This document shows positions 44,806-54,693 of a stretch of 64,000 nt of DNA, in pieces. How positions within the stretch are numbered: position 1 is the first letter of the stretch; each line of letters begins with the position of its first letter. Both the position numbers and the translations under genes were made by a program. The notes under the pieces were generated by a model, which saw only the letters and a list, made by a program, of their open reading frames with translations, was not told the origin of the DNA and did no database searches. This DNA comes from Nelumbo lutea (taxonomy: Eukaryota > Streptophyta > Magnoliopsida > Proteales > Nelumbonaceae): assembly GCA_022828595.1 (NCBI GenBank), contig JAKGHH010000002.1, forward strand, positions 87,946,076 through 88,010,075. The letters run 5' to 3'.

Positions 44806-46241
44806 TGGCGTGCTATCATAGGCACCCAAAAATAAAACCTATACTCATAAAAATTAAATGCAATAGTGCGAGTAAGGATCGCTCGCACAAAGAGTGTCTA
44901 ACCTAATTTGTGTGCTGCGTGAACAAAGATGGAGGCGAGGTTGTATGTAACGAAAACCCAAATTAAAAAGAAAGAAAATCAAAATTGAAAAGAACGAAAT
45001 TCAAATGGGAAACAAGGCAATTCAGAGTGCAGAAATTAATCAAAAGAACGAATCTTGGTCTAAGTCAACATCCACTACCAAAATTTCACTACTGCTCATC
45101 GATGCAAAGATAAATCAATTCAGACTTTGAATATTCATTGTAGGAATTATTTTCCTGCATCTCCATAATCTAGTTAATCAGAAAAGTAGCGATCCTCTTA
45201 ACCCATACTACTGAACAACCCCTAAACAAGCATTAAAGATTTAATCCAGCAGTAGCCTTAAGCATTAGAGATCGATGAAGCTAAACAATACAAGCACAAG
45301 CAGTTGCATTTAATTTAGTCGAGTGTTCTTCCTAAGATCTAACAATTTTTTACGCAGCAAATCATTAAACCCTAGTTGCTTCGCAGAGTAGAGGGATCAA
45401 ACAATTATGGATCTCATATCTAACCTGGTAGTAGATTGCAATGGATAATAAACTAGTAGGCCTCCAAGCAATCAGACGAAACAATCACAAACATAAACAT
45501 AGAAGAACATTCGGTATTCAAAGTATAAATCAAACAATAATAATCAAATTAGATCTCACAGTTTTGTTGATTCTGAGGCTTTTGTTTCCTTCGACCAAGT
45601 ATCAGAATTAGCCACACATGGTCATGGTGAAAATTCAAGAAAATTCATAGAAGGGAGAAGAGAAGAGAAGAGAGGTGCGGCAGCTCAAATCTAATTGCTT
45701 TCTTGATTTTCTTTCTCTTCTTTTCTTTTTCTCTATTTCCCCCCAAGAGAAGTCTAGAAAATATCCTAAAATTTCTCTAGATAACAGTCTCTAAGTTTGA
45801 CTTGTCAAGAAAAAATTCGAAAATATGATAAAACAAAGTTCTAATGTAAGTGGGAGAGTGGTAATTTCGCATATGAAAACTTGTAGGCGAAGGAATGTTT
45901 CTAGCACGTCAACAATGCAGTTGTAGATAATTCGGGCTCGAGTTTTACCTCGATGCACTCCGTATCTTTCAAAACTCAAAACAGGAAAGTTGTAGAATTT
46001 TTCCTTGTCTTTCCAACGCATCTTGAATTATCTCAATCAGAATCCGGATGAGAGAGTTATGCCCAAATTACCACTCAGTACTGAAACTGTCCAAAATTAC
46101 CCGAGTAGTCTTGTTTTTCACTTAACTCCTCCTTCTATGCACTAAACCAAAATATAAGAATAATGAGTGCATTTGTGCATAAAATAAATATAAAATACTA
46201 AATATTAAGAGAGAAAAATATGATATTTTTTGTTCTCATCA
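44806..46241 (-). repeat. Element 5 5' LTR
   Basis: 1,436 bp, TGATGAGAACA at 46,241 to AGCACGCCA at 44,806 on the minus strand, adjoining the primer-binding site. It holds about 30 bp (around 45,412-45,442) absent from the 3' LTR. Confidence 0.92.
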
Positions 46242-47167
46242 ATCACGAACTTCTTCTATCAAGTCGAGGTTGGTCCATAGATCGTCCTCATTAGTCTCTT
46301 CATCATAATTCTCGAATCGCAAGGTTGGTACTTCAATTTCTGTTAGAATCACAGCTTCAATTCTATATGTCAAGTTCAAGGGTGTTTCACCATTTGTCGT
46401 CTTGATAGTTGTTTGATAGACCCATAACACACTAGGTAGCTCATCCACCCACAAACATTTAGCTTAAGAAAGCCGAGCCTTGAGGCCACAAAGAATTGCC
46501 TTGTTTGTTACCTTGGCCTGACCATTAGCTTGAGAATGGGCGACCGAGGTGAAATCTTGCTATATGTCCATCTCTATGCACCAATTTTGAAACTTGATAT
46601 TTTCAAATTGTTTGTTGTTGTTTGAGATCAATACCTTTGGTAGTCCAAATCTGCATATGATATTCCTCCAAAAGAAGTTCTGAACGTTCCAAGTTGTAAT
46701 GGTTACTAGTGGCTCAGCCACTATCCACTTTGTGAAATAATCAACTGTTATGACTAGGAATCTTCCCTGTCCGATCACTGGTCAAAAGGGGTCCAATATA
46801 TCAATTCCCCAATGTGTAAACAACCATGGACTAGTAAGATACTTCAAGTCGGCAGCTAGGTTATGTAGGATATTGGTGTGTCATTGGCATTTATCGCATT
46901 TCTACACTAGTTCGGTTGGGTCTGCTTTTATTGTAAACCAGTAGTATCCTTGTCACAAGCTTTTTGGGTGAGCACCCTACCCTAAGTGTCCTCCACAGGG
47001 TCCTTCATGAATTTCCTATAATACTTGGCCTGCTTCAGCTTGGCTTATGTAGCGCAAGTAGGGGAGCATGAATGATCTCCTATATAGCTGCTCGCCCACG
47101 ATCACATAGCAAGTTGCCTGTCACTCTACCCTTTGAGCCGCATTGAACTCCTTTGGTAGGGTCCTCT
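46242..47167 (-). pseudogene. Element 6 integrase, zinc-binding and core domains
   Basis: Minus strand. About 46,840-47,160: zinc-binding region with QLYRRSFMLPYLR, HEGPCGGHLG and KCDKCQ. 46,560-46,778: catalytic core TVDYFTKWIVAEPL with the first Asp, then NIICRFGLPKVLISNNNKQF, where the second Asp is Asn (family SDNGKQF). 46,239-46,454: WVDELPSVLWVYQTTIKTTN and GETPLNLTYRIEAVILTEIE, highly typical of Tat integrases. Stops are frequent in the zinc region. Confidence 0.85.
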
Positions 47168-49005
47168 TGTTAGACAGTGTATGCCCTTAGCTCCAATCAT
47201 ATTGATGTACATATGCATTTATTGTAAATGAATAAAAAGTACATAATTGATTCATGTTATATCTAGTACGTTTCTGTGTAATTACACTTAAACTGGACAC
47301 TTATGAGACTCATGTTAGTTTAGAATGTTCACAGTCGTTGGATAGACCTGGGGAGGTTTATCCGGCCAAGGTTGACACTAATGTGCTGCCAAGTTGGTTG
47401 GGGTAATTTGTCTAGGTTGCCAAGGTGAGACCTGAAGCACATGTAGTGTGTGTGTTTACTTGAAATACTGAACCCAGACCATTTCCAATTATGCTCTGGA
47501 CCTTGGAGACTAGTGGGAAAAACTGGAAAGTTACACCTAACCCCTACACTCGATTATGGTATTGCACTGGGTGTTGGATTGGGCTGTCATTGATATGCCA
47601 ATCAGTGAGATCCTTAGCGGGGGCAAAAACCTAGGTATGTTGGGGTAGTCTGAGAATTCACTCGAGTGGGTGATCATAGTGACAGGATCAACCCCTTTGT
47701 CAAACAAAGTGAATGATCGAGGACTGCGCTCTTTTTGATGGAAACCAAAATTGTTGGTAGTCGATTTCAACCGTGTTTGAGATCTATTTTTGAAAAATAT
47801 ATATTTATATGAAAAAATATATATATATATATATATTATGTTTTATGAAAAAGGTTTGCAAAAGGTTTTAATTCTCAGAATCCATCCGAGCAGAGAGTGC
47901 AACACTGTACCTTGCAGCCGAGGGAGAGGTCCTCTATTATAGGGCAGTGTTTGATCATTATGGGCTGAGAGGTTAAGTGTAAGACCATTTAGGGCTTCAT
48001 ACCTGATGGGCTAATCTCACTTAAGAACCATAGTCCTTGGCCTTCATAAGGTGGCTGGACTCAAGGACCATTTAGTGTAAATGTTGGGACCATTAAGAGC
48101 CCATACTAATGGACTCAAGGGTTCATTGTGTACAACAGTGAATTCGGCTAGGCCTTGTAACAGAGGTTAGGCAGAACCCATATGACTTTTATGAGATCAA
48201 TGTTAGGGTCCTACAGCATACAAAGAGAGCCAAGTTAGGCAGCAATTAAAAGGGAAAGCGAGCCCACTTACTCGTTGGGCCTAGGGCCCAAGATTAATAT
48301 AATTAATCAGGGTGTCGCATGACAGCTTAAGCAGTCATGTTACATGGGGTGAATATGGATATGGATATGGGTTTGGATCAGCATATAAGATAAGGGGATA
48401 AGCCTTATCACTTAAGGAGTCTAGGTCCAAATAAATATTTGGGTTAGGAAACTCCTAATTGGATTAGGAGAAGCCGATCCTTAAGGCTTATAAATAGAGG
48501 GGGTGGATTGCTTCAATTTCACCTTTTTCTGCTCTCAGTTCTCTCCCTCTGTTCTTGCCTCCCTACCCTATTCAATCTCCAGTTTCTTAGACTAATCAAG
48601 ATTGGATCTTGATTATGATTTTTATAAGAAAAATCCAATTTAATTCATGCTCACTATCCCTTGCTTGATCCTTGTTGAAGGATTGCAGTTCTTGTTGAAG
48701 GACTACATTGCTAAACCTACTTCATCTCAGGTTATGTCATATTTAGTGGGAGAAGGTTTTAGTACCCTCTTTGGGCGTGAACACCTACGTTGAGAGCTAC
48801 ACTTGTGGATTCCGTATTAGGTATTGCTCTCCCATTCTTTTGGTTTTAGATCTAGTCTGATTTGTTTCAAGAATGATCCTTGAAAAATGTAGTTTTTCTA
48901 AAACTGTGAATATGATTACTGAAAGGGAGAAAAGAAATTTTTGAAATTTCGCCCAGCCATCCTGCATGGTTCAGCCATCCATATGTTGGATCTCCCTTCC
49001 CTTCA
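47168..49005 (+). repeat. Solo LTR S4, Angela-like, in element 6 pol
   Basis: 1,838 bp in plus orientation, TGTTAGACAGTGTATGCCC to TCCCTTCCCTTCA, flanked by CCTCT and CCTGT (one mismatch). Element 6 pol frame is continuous across it (RNase H-integrase linker). It contains an AT microsatellite at 47,794-47,839. Confidence 0.92.
47794..47839. repeat. AT microsatellite in LTR S4
   Basis: Interrupted (AT)n run at the same relative position as the AT tract in the element 1 LTR. Confidence 0.95.
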
Positions 49006-49757
49006 CCTGTGGCACAAATAGTCAATGAGCAGATCCATCCAGCTCAGTTCTACTGTCATCACAGGGACAACCTCTTCTACCACCTTTTCTATAATCGGGC
49101 GCAACAAGTCTTCTATATAAACTCTCCTTCTTGTGGAGTCGATTACACTAGCCAACTTTGAAAGTGCATCAGCTTCGGTGTTATCCAATCTCAAAATCTA
49201 CTAGATATGCCAAGAGTGGAAGCTAGGTAGGAGCTCCCTTACCTTGGCCAGATAGGCCGACATGGCGGGCTCCTAAGCCTCATATTATCCACTCACTTGG
49301 TTGACTACTAGTTAGGAGTTGCTGCACACCACGAGATGCCTAGCCCCGACTTTCTTTTCTAGTGATAGCCTGACCATTAGTGCCTCATATTCGGCTTCAT
49401 TATTCGATGCTCGGAATGCAAACCAAAGGGCATACTCCAACTTTAACTCACTTGGCCCGTAAAGGATTAGTCCATCCTCGCTTCTGTCCTAGTTGGATGA
49501 GCCATCCATGTGGAGGATCTAGGGATCCTCATCCAGGACAGGGTTTCTCGAGCTAGGGAAGGTGCCACATTGGTCGATGCCTCAGAAGTGGTTACTAGCT
49601 CGACAGCTCTAGGGATCAATGAGCTGAAAGTACACTCAGCGACGAAGTCTTCCAAGACCTACGCCTTGTTTTCTGGTCATGGCTCAAACCGGATGTCATA
49701 TTCACTGAGTTCGATTGCCCATTTTGTAAGTTTCCCCAAGACCTCGGGCTTCTTAGT
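49006..49757 (-). pseudogene. Element 6 RT end and RNase H
   Basis: Minus strand. 49,640-49,757: KKPEVLGKLTKWAIELSEYD, DIRFEP and LEDFVAEC close the RT-RNase H connection. 49,200-49,530: HMDGSSN with the first RNase H Asp, ASNNEAEYEALM with the Glu, and VVCSNS where the expected D (C-S-D-S) is N. 49,003-49,194: NTEADALSKLASVIDS. Sequence upstream (RT proper) is missing: similarity ends at 49,757 against a different repeat. Confidence 0.83.
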
Positions 49758-50464
49758 TCAAGTGAGAGAAGAAACGATTTGATAGAGAAAGAGAGAGAGA
49801 GGGATTGTACTAAGGGGGTTTTCATTGTCTTCAACCTGGTAGCAAACACAGAGTGCGATGGAGGGTGGTGAGCTTGGATTTCCCATACCACATTTCAAGC
49901 AGCAAGCACCCACATCTCCCAACCAGCAACAGGCACTCACATCTCCCTTTCCATTCTCATCATTTTTGTACCAATTTCACCCTTCTTGCCATCTCTTCTC
50001 CTCTCCTCACCTTTCGGATTACTAGTCAATCACCGACCCCATCTTCCATCTCTATAGCCCATCGAGCATAATCTTGTAGTAAGGGTAGTTAAGGCGTTCC
50101 AAAGCGATATTAACCAAGTCATTTTTCCCTCTACACCACCATTTCAATCAATTGAAATTTGATAGTTCAATGTAGTTATCAGAAAGCCAATCTTCCATTC
50201 ATTTGGCTTCTATTTCGACAACACACAGTAGCATTCAACACTTATTCTAAGGCTACATCGAGGTAGCGACCTTACCTCACCCTCAGACATTTATATTTCC
50301 TTTGGTTCAGTTTCTTATTAGTTTCTTTTTATTTTTTTGTTCTTTATTTTCTGCTTGCATCTTTCATATCTTATCTGCGAGTGCGAGAACATTTGTTATT
50401 TCCGGCATCTAGAGGGATTGGCATGCTCCCTTAACACGTTCAACCAGCTAACTGAGTTCAAATG

Positions 50465-50905
50465 TGAGGGCTCTGATAGAAAAAGGGTTTCCTACCCTTT
50501 TGCTTAGGTCCTTGCATCCAAAAGGGGTTGGTCTGGAAGTGAAGGGGAGTGTTATTAATATCCTTCTCAGTTGTCGGAGAGCATAGTTTCTCAATTCGAA
50601 TTCATCTCCCAGTTCCCTTTTTTATGTATATTTCTCTATATTTTCTCCTTGCCAGATTAATCTTGCTTTCTGTCTTGCATTCAAATTTGACTTTAAGAAC
50701 AGTCAGGTCCTCCAACAATTGAAGGGTTTTTGTAATTTCTCTTTCTTTCACCCTTCAGACTGGGCAACTAAGTACGATGGTGGGGGTTCTAATAGAAAAG
50801 GGGTGAGAATTCATCCTTTTGCTCAAACCCCTATGTCCAAAAGGGGTCAGTTTGGAGGGGAGAAGAGAGGATTCCATATCCTTCCCAATTGATGGATAAC
50901 CTGGA
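50465..50905. repeat. Diverged direct duplication with about 316-bp offset
   Basis: GATAGAAAAAGGGTTTC.., CATCCAAAAGGGGTTGGTCT and ATATCCTTCTCAGTTG at 50,475-50,575 recur as AATAGAAAAGGGGTGAG.., TGTCCAAAAGGGGTCAGTTT and ATATCCTTCCCAATTG at 50,791-50,895. Confidence 0.75.
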
Positions 50906-50981
50906 CTCTCAATTTTGAGTTTCAAGTAAATAGGGAATTATGGTGTTCACACCAACCAGAGAGAGGGATGCCTAACCCCTT

Positions 50982-51003
50982 CCCTCTCTCTCTCTCTCTC
51001 TGT
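50982..51003. repeat. CT microsatellite
   Basis: (CT)n run near the end of the LTR-like region. Confidence 0.95.
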
Positions 51004-51120
51004 CAATTTACCCATACTAGCCTTGTCCAGGCTGAAAGGATGGAGTTGCTAACGTTTGGATGATTTTGAAAAATGCAAATTCAAGAGGTCCATCACTCCC
51101 AGTTATCTTACTCTGATGAG

Positions 51121-51138
51121 TGGCGACTCCACTGGGGA
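51121..51138 (+). promoter_or_regulatory. Tat/Ogre-type primer-binding site
   Basis: TGGCGACTCCACTGGGGA. This phrase directly downstream of the 5' LTR is characteristic of Ogre and related Tat elements. It marks the LTR end at about 51,120. Confidence 0.7.
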
Positions 51139-52736
51139 TGCTGAGAACATTGTGAACACCATTTCCCTTACCGGTTCCATTTGTGGCAATCAGTTTCGGC
51201 TTTTAAATAACAATTTGGTATCAATTGGCTTTAAAATATCAGTGGTTTCCTGGTTTGGTAATATAGAAGGTGTTTTTTCCTGAATAATCTGATCTTAACT
51301 TCTTTTTACCTCTTTGGAATCCATAATTGTGTCGGTTATAGAGCATTTTGACCGAGTTTACTTGAATATGCATAACTTAGGTCATTAGTGGTTAGTTTTT
51401 TTATGTTAAAATGATTCCTTGTGTTGAATAGGATGAATAATTTCTTCTTAGTTTCTGCTGGATTAAGCATGAGTGTTTTTTATTTTTAACTCAGATCAAG
51501 TTTGGATGTTAGTATTTTCTTCATGATCGATGCTTATTTGTTGTTGAACTTGATAAGTTTGAATAAAATTTCATATACATGGGAGTTGGTTAAAGAAGTA
51601 GGAGTTTCTTGGGCTTAAGTCTAAATTCATAAGTGAATGGCCCCACCCATTGGTTAGAGTATCCTAGTATGTACTTCCATTCCTAGTTTGGATAATACAG
51701 TAAGCAAAAAAAAAAAAAAAGGAAAAAAACAATAACCAAAAGAAAAATAATATATATATATATACAAGCTTGTCCATATAGTGTTGATCACCTTGAGTGT
51801 TTGCCTTGTTTGTAAAGATCAACTTCACCAGCGTCCCATGGCTGATTCTTAGTGCTGCAACTACAGCAAGGACCCTCATGAAGCAAAACCTGAGTGGCTG
51901 TAGCAGGTGTGCAGACATCCAAGGATTTCAGTTTGTTGGTTATAGGCTTAGGGGTGTGACAGAGATTCTTGCAAAATTAGGGAGTTAGATCTTTGATTCT
52001 ACCAAGGAGAAAGGTTCCCACAAGGTCAGTTTGTGAAGTCATTAGAGGTTAGAGAACGTTAAAAAATAAATAAATAAAAATATACCTCAAAATCTGGAAT
52101 TCAGTGGGTGGGCTGATAACAAATCACCTCAAGTTTTGGGTATTACCATTCAACCACTATGAAATTGCAGGACTGAAACATTGACCTGTGACCATCTCTG
52201 CAGTTTTCTTTTGTATCCCCCAAGATTGCTGTTGTTTCAGAGGTTAATAATAAAATGCCCGTACGGGTAATGGCTGAAAGGATTTGGGTTCAAAGCCGGG
52301 TTAACACTGAGGTGAGAACGTTGGTGGGTGAATTTCTTGTCCTTTTTGGGATATTTCTCATGTGTCATTGTAGTACATGGTGAATACAAGAAGCGGGTTT
52401 TACTGGTTTTCAAGTAGTACTTTTGCTTTTCTCTAGTCAATAAAAACAATTTGATGAATATCAATTGTGATTGGCAGATCCAGTTGTATTTAGCCCTTTG
52501 TACAAATTGTTGGATTTTGTTGATATTTTCTCTTTATTTTTTTAACTGGAGAAACTGCATTTCTTTTCTATTTTTGTAAGTCTACATTTTTTGTATTTTT
52601 TTCTCAGAATACATTTTAGTTGTTGCTATTATTGGTGTTGGAGGAAGATGATTGGATTCATACACCAATTTTGGAGTTTTCTTGATTTAGTTCTTTTCAT
52701 ATTTCTACTTCTTATGATTTATATGTATCTGTGCAG
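51139..52736. other. Region without a recognised gene
   Basis: Lower repeat content and T-rich on the plus strand, like plant intron or intergenic DNA. It holds a poly-A and AT tract (51,709-51,765). Short open pieces such as 51,797-51,988 and the phrase IAVVSEVNNK (about 52,227-52,256) have no family I recognise. It could be the 5' intron of the IQD-like gene whose exon follows. Confidence 0.5.
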
Positions 52737-52823
52737 AGAAAATCTCCAGGAAAATGGATCAAGACACTACATTTTGGGAAGAAAACTTCAAAATCTAATT
52801 TATCAAAAGGAAGAGATGTTTCG
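52737..52823 (+). pseudogene. IQD-type (IQ67-domain) protein, N-terminal exon remnant
   Basis: An 87-nt open exon with a good acceptor (TATCTGTGCAG) and donor (GTAAGTGAGG). It reads RKSPGKWIKTLHFGKK, then TSKSNLSKGRDVS. Plant IQD calmodulin-binding proteins of the IQD31/32 type begin with M-G-K-S-P-G-K-W-I-K, normally with the ATG at the start of this exon. Here the M-G codons are gone: the exon opens AGAAAATCTCC instead of ATGGGGAAATCTCC. No later IQD exon with the IQ motifs was found. IQD proteins are plant scaffold proteins linked to microtubules and membranes. It is read as a broken gene end or captured exon. Confidence 0.6.
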
Positions 52824-52960
52824 GTAAGTGAGGCTTGACCTGCTATTTCCTATTCAAATCTCCAAAACTTTGTTATTTTGATATGAACTATTAATGCTAC
52901 CACTAGTACTAGTGCTATTTCCTGTTTGGCGGCTGCCACTAGAAATATTGATCTTTACTG

Positions 52961-54693
52961 TGTTAGACAGTGTATGCCCTTAGCTCTAATCAAATTAATG
53001 TACAAATAAATTTATTGCAAATGAGTAAAAGTACATTATTGTTTCATGTTGATATTGATATGTTTCTGTGAAATTACCCCTTAAACTGGACACTTATGAA
53101 AATCGTGTTAGTTTAGAATGTTCTCAACCATTGGATAGACTTGGGGAATTTATCCTGCCAAGGCTGACACTGATGTGCTGCCAAAGAAGTTGGGGCAACT
53201 TGTCTCAGCTGCTAGGGTTAGATCCGAAGCACATGTAGTGTGCATTTGGTTGAAACATTGAACCCAGACCATTTTTTAGTTATGCCTTGGACCTTGGAGA
53301 TTGATGGGAAAAACTGGAAAGTTACACATAACCCCTAGACTTGATTCTGGTACTACACTAGGTGTCGAATTGAGTTGTCTTTGATATGCCAATCAATGAG
53401 ATCATTTGTGGGTTAAAACCTGGGTATGTTGGGACAGTCTGAGAATTCACTTAAGTGGGTGATCATAGTGATTTTTCTATATTTTGATTTTTACAAAATA
53501 TATTTATGATATATATATGATATATATATTAAGTTTTATGAAAAGTGTTTGTAAAAGTTTTTAATTCTCGGGATCCATCCGAGCATAGAGTGATATTGCA
53601 CCTTGCAACCAGGGGAGAGGTCCTTCTCTATCGGGCAATGTTTGATCATTATGGGCTGAGAGGTTATGTGTAAGAGCCATTAAGGGCTGATTACCTAATG
53701 GGCTTTATCTTACTTAAGTCTATTATCCTTGGGTTTTCATAGGATGGTTGGATTCAATGATCATTTAGTAGTAAATGTTGGGCCCATTTTGAGCTCATAG
53801 TGATGAACTCATGGGTTCACTGCGTTTAGCAATGAATTCATCCAAGCTTTTTCACAAAGGCTGGGCCAAACCCATGTGGACTTAAGTGAGGTCATTGTGA
53901 GGTCTCACGCCATACAAATAAAACCTAAATTGGCCAAGCAACACTCTTGGGTCGTGAGCCATATAGCTAATGGGACTAAGGCCCATAATTAATGTGATTA
54001 ATTAAGATGTCACATGATAGTTTAAGTTGTCATTTGACATGGGGCGAATCTCGGTTTGGAAATGGGTATGGAGCACCTATCCTCTTAAAAAGAATCTTAT
54101 CTCTTAATAGAGTCTAGATCTAAATAAAGATTTGGATAATCTCCTAATTTTATTAGGAGAAATGCTCCATAAAGAGATAAAAGAAGAAGAGGGAAAACTG
54201 ATCTAATACACTTGTCAATTCTGCTCTTTGTCTTCTTCCTTTGTCTCCCAAGAAGCCCTAGTTCAACTATAGCTTTTGGGACTGATAAAGATCAATTCTT
54301 TCTATGATTTTTACAAGAAAAAATCATAGAAATTTTGTACTCACCTCCCTAGTTCGATCCAAGTAGTTGAATTGCAGATTTGTTGAAAATTGCATTGCTG
54401 AAATGTGTTCAAGATCACGCTACGCCATCTTTAGTGGAAGCTGGTCTTAGGAATTAATTTGGGCGTGAACTTCCACCTTGGGATCTACACTTGTGGTATC
54501 TGTATCAAGTATACATCTCCTTCTTTGTCAAGTTTCAAATATGGTCTAGTTCAGTGCAGGACTGATCCAAGAAAATGCAGTTTTTCGAAATTCAAGGGAT
54601 ACGATTCCCAAAAGGATTGAAAGTTTTTGAAAGTTCGTCCAGCCATCTATCATTGTTCATCTATCAATATGATGGATCCTAAACCTTCCTTCA
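52961..54693 (+). repeat. LTR S5, Angela-like, near the left end of the CACTA-like element
   Basis: 1,733 bp in plus orientation, TGTTAGACAGTGTATGCCC to AAACCTTCCTTCA. Flanks TACTG and GAGTG agree at 3 of 5 positions. CACTA-like sub-terminal sequence lies on both sides. No internal domain is present, so it is probably a solo LTR with a decayed duplication. Confidence 0.83.

Larger units (their letters stand above)
38730..46241 (-). mobile_element. Element 5: Athila-like gypsy element lacking reverse transcriptase
   Basis: 7,512 bp in minus orientation with two LTRs (38,730-40,135 and 44,806-46,241), a primer-binding site, polypurine tract and flanks ATCAT/ATCAC (one mismatch) inside element 6 pol. 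The internal region encodes gag, a gypsy aspartic protease and then directly the C-terminal end of integrase. RT, RNase H and the integrase core are missing. The LTRs are about 92% identical by eye over their first 450 bp. The Athila label rests on the TGGYGCCGTTGCYGGGG-type primer site and on gag and integrase-end similarity. Confidence 0.9.
32431..49757 (-). mobile_element. Element 6: Tat (RIRE2/Retand-like) gypsy element with antisense ORF, minus orientation, three times interrupted
   Basis: Read on the minus strand, RNase H (49,757-49,006), integrase (47,167-46,242 and 38,729-38,455), an ORF on the opposite strand, a polypurine tract and an LTR follow in order. An antisense ORF with a PF04195-type domain downstream of pol is a published feature of some Tat lineages, which is why this is read as one element. 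It is split by element 4 (34,236-38,010), the Athila-like element 5 (38,730-46,241) and solo LTR S4 (47,168-49,005). RT, protease, gag and the 5' LTR are missing beyond 49,757. Confidence 0.75.
49758..51120 (+). repeat. Probable 3' part of a Tat/Ogre-like LTR, plus orientation
   Basis: Non-coding, CT-rich in places, ending directly before a Tat-type primer-binding site at 51,121. It holds a diverged duplication (50,474 and 50,790), a CT microsatellite (50,982-51,003) and no ORF with family features. The LTR start is not visible, so it may be truncated where it abuts element 6 at 49,757. It is not the same family as the Tat-like LTR at 21,629-26,523. Confidence 0.5.

Noticed and set aside
49510..49782. 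90-residue plus-strand ORF
   Set aside because: It is antisense to the RNase H coding region of element 6 and crosses its end.
51797..51988. 63-residue ORF with two cysteines as a possible gene
   Set aside because: No family recognised, no splice context, and an overlapping frame is equally open.
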